From NCBI GenBank assembly GCA_004293815.1, contig RDZD01000009.1:62001-126000 (forward strand): 64,000 nucleotides of DNA, read 5' to 3'. The stretch comes from Cytophagales bacterium. GTDB taxonomy: Bacteria > Bacteroidota > Bacteroidia > Cytophagales > Bernardetiaceae. This document shows, piece by piece, positions 60,044 through 64,000 of the stretch (the stretch's first letter is position 1; each line of letters opens with the position of its first letter). Under the pieces are notes generated by a model that had not been told where the DNA came from, made no database searches, and saw nothing but the letters and a program-made list of their open reading frames with translations. The translations under genes and the position numbers were made by a program.

Positions 60044-61837
60044 ATGAAAGAATTAAAATTTTTAAATAAATATTTCTATCGATACATCTGGTATCTCCTA
60101 GGCGGCATTTTTTTCGTATTACTCTCCAATGTATTTGCCATTGTACCAGCGCAGGTGGTGAGGCACGCTTTTGACTTAGTGAGTGAAAGCATCGGTTTGC
60201 ATCGGTTATACGACGGTATGCAAGCTGGTGCAGAAATCGACGACATGCTGGCCTTCTCGGTATTATTGTATGGAGGGCTAATTGTCTTGATGGCTTTAAT
60301 AAGAGGCGTGTTTTTGTTTTTTATGCGCCAAACTATCATTGTGATGTCGCGAAAGATAGAGTACAGACTCAAAAGCGATATTTATAAAAAGTATCAGAGC
60401 TTACCCATGAGTTTTTACCGCAAGCACAACACTGGCGACCTCATGGCGCGTATATCCGAAGACGTGGGACACGTTCGCATGTACGTGGGGCCTGGCATCA
60501 TGTACTTCATTAACATGATAGGCACTTTTGTCATGGTGGTAGCATACATGCTTACGGTAAATGTCAAGCTTACCTTGTATTCGGTTTTGCCATTACCCAT
60601 TCTTTCGCTGAGCATTTACTGGGTGCATAATCACATGAACCAACGCTCTTCAGATATTCAAAAGAGCCTTTCTGCCATTACCACCTATGTGCAAGAAGCT
60701 TTTTCTGGTATTCGCGTCATCAAAGCTTTTGTCAAAGAGACCGATGTAGCCCGAAAATTTGAACATGCCTCAGAGAACTACATGAATAAATCCATGGGCT
60801 TGATTCAAGTCAATTCTATGTTTACACCGCTTATTATGGGCTTGATTAGTCTGAGCAGCATCATAACGGTCTATGTAGGCGGCTTAGAGGTGATGAACGG
60901 CAGCATTACAGCAGGCAATATTGCAGAGTTTCTCATCTATGTAACCATGCTTACTTGGCCTGTAACTTCTCTGGGCTGGACGACTAGCATCGTGCAACGC
61001 GCCATTGTGTCACAGCAACGCATCAATGAGTTTATGAAATTGGAATCAGATATTGTCTCTACGAAGCATCTTGAGAAACCCATAAAAGGGCATATACAAT
61101 TCAAAAACGTATCTTTTGTTTATCCTGAGTCGGGCATCAAGGCTTTGGAAGAGGTCTCTTTTGAAATAGAAGATGGCAAAATTTTGGCGATTTTGGGTAC
61201 TACTGGTTCTGGAAAAAGTACGCTGGCTAACTTGATTTGTAGAGCTTATGACCCTACAGAGGGTCAGATCTTGATAGACGAGTCGCCTCTACCAGAATAC
61301 AACATCACTTATTTGCGCTCAAAGATAGGCTATGTGCCGCAAGATGTGTTTTTGTTTTCGGAAACTATCCGCAACAATATTGCTTTTGGCTTTAATGAAG
61401 GTGAATATTCAGAAGAAGATGTCATTCAAGCAGCCAAGGATGCTGATTTGCTCAACAACATTACAAGTTTTGAGAAAGGTTTTGACACAGTGGTAGGTGA
61501 ACGCGGTATTACGCTCTCGGGTGGTCAAAAACAGCGTATTAGCATCGCCAGAGCCATTATAAGAAGTCCTAAAATCCTTCTCTTAGACGACTGTCTGAGC
61601 GCGGTTGACACCAAAACTGAGAATGTTATTCTCACAAACCTGAAGCGATTTATGCTCAATAAAACTTCTGTTATCATTTCTCACCGAGTGTCTTCGGCTA
61701 AAATTGCCGACAAAATTGTGGTACTTGATGGAGGACGTGTGGTGGAACAAGGCACACACGAAGAACTCATGTCCTTAAATGGCATGTATCAAGAACTTTA
61801 CGAGAAGCAACTCCAAACAGAGAGCGCGGCAGACTAA
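60044..61837 (+). CDS. MsbA-like ABC exporter (fused permease and ATPase)
   Basis: 597 residues. The permease half (about 1-330) has six helices, with a large extracytoplasmic loop between helices 1 and 2 (FDLVSESIGLHRLYDGMQAG). The ATPase has Walker A LGTTGSGKSTL, signature TLSGGQKQRISIARAII, and Walker B ILLLDDCLSAVD, where the usual catalytic Glu after Asp is replaced by Cys in DDCLS. Homodimeric export of a lipid or hydrophobic compound is likely. The missing catalytic Glu suggests a degenerate site or a heterodimer partner. The next gene follows after 21 bases and is probably co-transcribed. Confidence 0.92.
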   Translation: MKELKFLNKYFYRYIWYLLGGIFFVLLSNVFAIVPAQVVRHAFDLVSESIGLHRLYDGMQAGAEIDDMLAFSVLLYGGLIVLMALIRGVFLFFMRQTIIVMSRKIEYRLKSDIYKKYQSLPMSFYRKHNTGDLMARISEDVGHVRMYVGPGIMYFINMIGTFVMVVAYMLTVNVKLTLYSVLPLPILSLSIYWVHNHMNQRSSDIQKSLSAITTYVQEAFSGIRVIKAFVKETDVARKFEHASENYMNKSMGLIQVNSMFTPLIMGLISLSSIITVYVGGLEVMNGSITAGNIAEFLIYVTMLTWPVTSLGWTTSIVQRAIVSQQRINEFMKLESDIVSTKHLEKPIKGHIQFKNVSFVYPESGIKALEEVSFEIEDGKILAILGTTGSGKSTLANLICRAYDPTEGQILIDESPLPEYNITYLRSKIGYVPQDVFLFSETIRNNIAFGFNEGEYSEEDVIQAAKDADLLNNITSFEKGFDTVVGERGITLSGGQKQRISIARAIIRSPKILLLDDCLSAVDTKTENVILTNLKRFMLNKTSVIISHRVSSAKIADKIVVLDGGRVVEQGTHEELMSLNGMYQELYEKQLQTESAAD

Positions 61838-61858
61838 GTCCAAATTATTGCTGTTCTT

Positions 61859-63175
61859 ATGTTTGAAAGACCCCTTTTTTTGGCGTGGATTCTGTGGTAT
61901 GCACTCAAAAGGCTGCTCAAGCCACGTTTTAAGAGCAGAGATGCCTTACTCAAGTGGCAACAAAAAAAAATTGCTCGTCACTTAAAACGCTTGAGCAAAA
62001 AATCAGCATTTGTTAAACAAAGTATCCAGCAGTCTACTTCTATCACTGGCTGGCCTACTATGGACAAGAGGCAAATGATGCAGTATTTTAATCAGTTGAA
62101 TACCGCACAGCTAGACCGCGAAGAAGCTATCGCCTTGGCACTTGCCGCCGAACAGAGCCGAAACTTTGCGCCCACTCTCAAAGGGCTTACTGTTGGCTTG
62201 TCTTCTGGAACAAGTGGAGAACGCGGTTTGTTTGTGGTATCGCTACGCGAGCGAGCACAATGGGTAGTTTATGTGCTTGCCACCCTTTTACCGCTCAAGC
62301 CTAAACGTCAGAAAGTAGCCTTTTTTTTGCGCGCCAACAGCAATTTATACGAGTCTGTTAAATCTTCGTTCTTTAATTTTAAATTTTTTGATATTAAAAA
62401 CAATATTCAGAGTCTTATAACTGACTTACAGTTCTTTCAGCCTGATGTATTGGTAGCTCCAGCCTCTATTTTGCTTCATTTGGCGCAAAGACGAGAGGCG
62501 AGTATGCTCCAGATATCGCCTAAACGCATCATTTCGGTTGCAGAAGTGCTTGAAAAGCCTGATGAAGACTATATCTCTAAAGCTTTCAGCTTGCCTGTTT
62601 ACCAAGCCTATCAATGCACAGAAGGTTTTTTAGCCTCTACCTGCTCTGAAGGCAGCTTGCACTTTCATGAAGATATTATCCAAGTAGAAAAACAATACAC
62701 AGATAGCTCTAACACGCGTTTTTATCCAGTAGTCACAGATTTTGAGCGGTTTACTCAGCCTATTTTGCGTTACTTGCTTAACGACTTGATAGTTATCAAC
62801 CCAGAACCCTGCTCATGCGGTAGTATTTTCTTGAGGATAAGTCATATAGAAGGGCGAGCAGACGATGTTTTTGAGTTTGAAAATCAAAAAAAACTATTTC
62901 CCGACACTTTGCGGCAGTTCGTGTACGCACTCAACGAAGCACCTCAAGATTATCGCCTGATACAAACTTCTCATCGTCACATTGACGTTTTTGTTGCAGA
63001 TACATCAGAAAAAGCTCTAGCGGCTATTCAAATAGCTTTCAGAAGTTTTTTGAACGCACACGCCCTTTCTAACGTGGATTTTAAACTGTACAACTACTTG
63101 CCCACGCAAGACCAAGATCAGAAAGTGAGACGTATTAAGCGAGCAATTGTTAGCAATCCTAAAGCATCTGATTAG
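61859..63175 (+). CDS. putative adenylate-forming enzyme (F390-synthetase/PaaK-related)
   Basis: 438 residues. The start has a hydrophobic, basic segment (FLAWILWYALKRLLKPRFKSR), typical of this group. The ATP-binding loop LSSGTSGERGLFVVS corresponds to the P-loop of acyl-CoA ligases. Further family motifs are LVAPASILLHLA, ISVAEVLEKPD, and VYQAYQCTEGFLASTC. This matches the small adenylate-forming group related to phenylacetate-CoA ligase and F390 synthetase, which often lies near natural-product or lipid genes. Substrate unknown. It follows the ABC exporter by 21 bases and is convergent with the SDR gene. Confidence 0.82.
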   Translation: MFERPLFLAWILWYALKRLLKPRFKSRDALLKWQQKKIARHLKRLSKKSAFVKQSIQQSTSITGWPTMDKRQMMQYFNQLNTAQLDREEAIALALAAEQSRNFAPTLKGLTVGLSSGTSGERGLFVVSLRERAQWVVYVLATLLPLKPKRQKVAFFLRANSNLYESVKSSFFNFKFFDIKNNIQSLITDLQFFQPDVLVAPASILLHLAQRREASMLQISPKRIISVAEVLEKPDEDYISKAFSLPVYQAYQCTEGFLASTCSEGSLHFHEDIIQVEKQYTDSSNTRFYPVVTDFERFTQPILRYLLNDLIVINPEPCSCGSIFLRISHIEGRADDVFEFENQKKLFPDTLRQFVYALNEAPQDYRLIQTSHRHIDVFVADTSEKALAAIQIAFRSFLNAHALSNVDFKLYNYLPTQDQDQKVRRIKRAIVSNPKASD

Positions 63176-63185
63176 ACAAACAGAT

Positions 63186-63890
63186 TTAAAGCATTTTAAG
63201 GCTGCTCATTCCGCCATCAGCATGTAAAATCTGGCCACTCATCCAAGAAGCCTCTGGCGAGAGCAAAAACTTGGTTATAGATGCCAACTCCTGTGCTGTT
63301 CCCACACGGCCAAGAGGATGCCTTTTGCTTGAAGCCTCTCGCTTTTCGGGTGTTGCCAGCAGATTACCTGCCAGTGGAGTATCGGTGAGGGAGGGAGCAA
63401 TAGCGTTCACACGAATATTACTGGAAGCCCATTCAGCCGCCACAGAGCGACAAAGTCCCTCTACGCCGCCTTTAGCTGCCGCCACAGAAGCGTGCGCACT
63501 CATACCCATGCCCACAGCCACCGTGCTATACAGAACCACAGAAGCACCGCCCTCGGACTGTGCCGCCTTGAGGTGTCTGTGAGCAGCTTGCAAGCTTGCC
63601 ACTGCGCCAAGTACGTTTACTCTGTAATCCTTGAGAAAATCTTCGGCACTGAGTCGTATAAAAGGTTTTAAGTTAATAGAGCCTGGACAGTAGACCAGAC
63701 CGTGTAAAACAGCGGGCAAAAAAGAGGTGTCTGGTGTCTGGCCACTGGCAGCGTCCCATCTGAGGTGTCCAGCAGACTGCAACAAGGCGGGGCGACGGCT
63801 GGCTGTATAAACCTGATGTCCTGCCTGAAGAAGCTGTTCGTGGAGAGCTGCGCCTATACCAGAACTAGCCCCAATAATCCAAATATTCAT
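63186..63890 (-). CDS. SDR family protein lacking the catalytic tyrosine
   Basis: 234 residues from the ATG at 63890; a TTG two codons upstream is not needed. The cofactor motif is GASSGIGAALHE at residues 7-18, and the NVLGAVASLQAA helix is normal. In the active-site region YSTVAVGMGMSAHASVAAAKGGVEGL, the YxxxK motif is VxxxK: Val136 stands in place of Tyr while Lys140 is kept. A family with SxxxxK is known among FabG-like SDRs; here activity may be altered. It ends ten bases from the convergent adenylate-forming gene. Confidence 0.87.
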   Translation of the reverse strand: MNIWIIGASSGIGAALHEQLLQAGHQVYTASRRPALLQSAGHLRWDAASGQTPDTSFLPAVLHGLVYCPGSINLKPFIRLSAEDFLKDYRVNVLGAVASLQAAHRHLKAAQSEGGASVVLYSTVAVGMGMSAHASVAAAKGGVEGLCRSVAAEWASSNIRVNAIAPSLTDTPLAGNLLATPEKREASSKRHPLGRVGTAQELASITKFLLSPEASWMSGQILHADGGMSSLKML

Positions 63891-64000
63891 TTTCAAAAGA
63901 TTGATATGTAACAGATGCGTTTAAAACTGATTTGAATCTGAAATGTTTTTTGATAACTTTTTAAGCGGTTTTGTAGTGTATTTAAAACTTGCCATGTATA

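Noticed and set aside
1-64000. tRNA, rRNA, CRISPR array, riboswitch
   Set aside because: I scanned the gene-free stretches for T-arm-like sequence, regularly spaced repeats and conserved riboswitch cores and saw none; a tRNA or covariance-model scan would settle it.

Overview
The window reads as a chromosomal segment of a Bacteroidota bacterium, most likely of the Cytophagales/Cytophagia type. The reasons are: promoters of the Bacteroidota form TTG-N18..22-TAnnTTTG in front of many genes, no obvious Shine-Dalgarno sequences, a two-component-regulator-type beta-propeller sensor, BatA-type and DUF4296 proteins, a PorW/SprE-like TPR lipoprotein, a lycopene cyclase, and many small lipoproteins with signal peptides ending in an alanine-glutamine or a lipobox cysteine. 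Base composition is moderately AT-rich by eye. I found no rRNA, tRNA, CRISPR array or complete insertion sequence.

Layout. 1-4756 (minus strand): a propeller sensor cut by the window edge, then a SiaB-like kinase and SiaC-like phosphoprotein, a Gfo/Idh/MocA oxidoreductase and RpiB, which continue into the DsbD gene (to 6862). 7408-8813 (plus): a J-domain protein whose N-terminus resembles that of PspA, a PspA/IM30 protein and a possible 40-residue ORF. 9165-15159 (plus): lipoprotein, membrane endonuclease/exonuclease/phosphatase-fold protein, HepT-like protein, TraB/GumN protein, BamA. A bidirectional terminator separates BamA from Lon (minus). Then DUF420, a MATE transporter, BatA, a lipoprotein, a zinc/manganese-type ABC permease, a TPR lipoprotein (PorW/SprE candidate) and serine dehydratase beta subunit, to 27332. 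27708-30844: rhodanese, lipoprotein plus TTG-start glycosyltransferase, APS kinase, DUF4296 lipoprotein.

31035-36290 encodes a 1751-residue protein joining a Ser/Thr kinase, an AAA-type ATPase, a helical repeat region, GAF, coiled coil and SpoIIE/PP2C phosphatase. It meets, tail to tail, a single-gene type ISP-like restriction-modification enzyme. Then M20 amidohydrolase, isochorismatase-like hydrolase, a duplicated pair of secreted proteins flanking a membrane protein and a lipoprotein, a frameshifted YceI gene, glycosyltransferase, tandem TerB-like protein, lycopene cyclase with MazG-like pyrophosphohydrolase, ABC-2 permease and pseudouridine synthase.

53580-57261 is a same-strand, more AT-rich block (esterase, acyltransferase, methyltransferase, GNAT) with hairpin-rich spacers, probably acquired. 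The right end returns to core genes: YdcF, OmpR-type regulator, TrpRS, MsbA-like exporter, PaaK/F390-synthetase-like adenylate-forming protein and an SDR whose catalytic Tyr is missing.

The two most interesting ensembles are the J-domain/PspA pair (which recalls the chaperone-driven remodelling of VIPP1 in chloroplasts) and the dispersed phospho-switch parts (SiaB/SiaC at the left, the kinase-AAA-GAF-PP2C giant at 31 kb). Two apparent one-base losses (YceI at about 46689; lipoprotein start at about 44480) could be real lesions or sequence errors.
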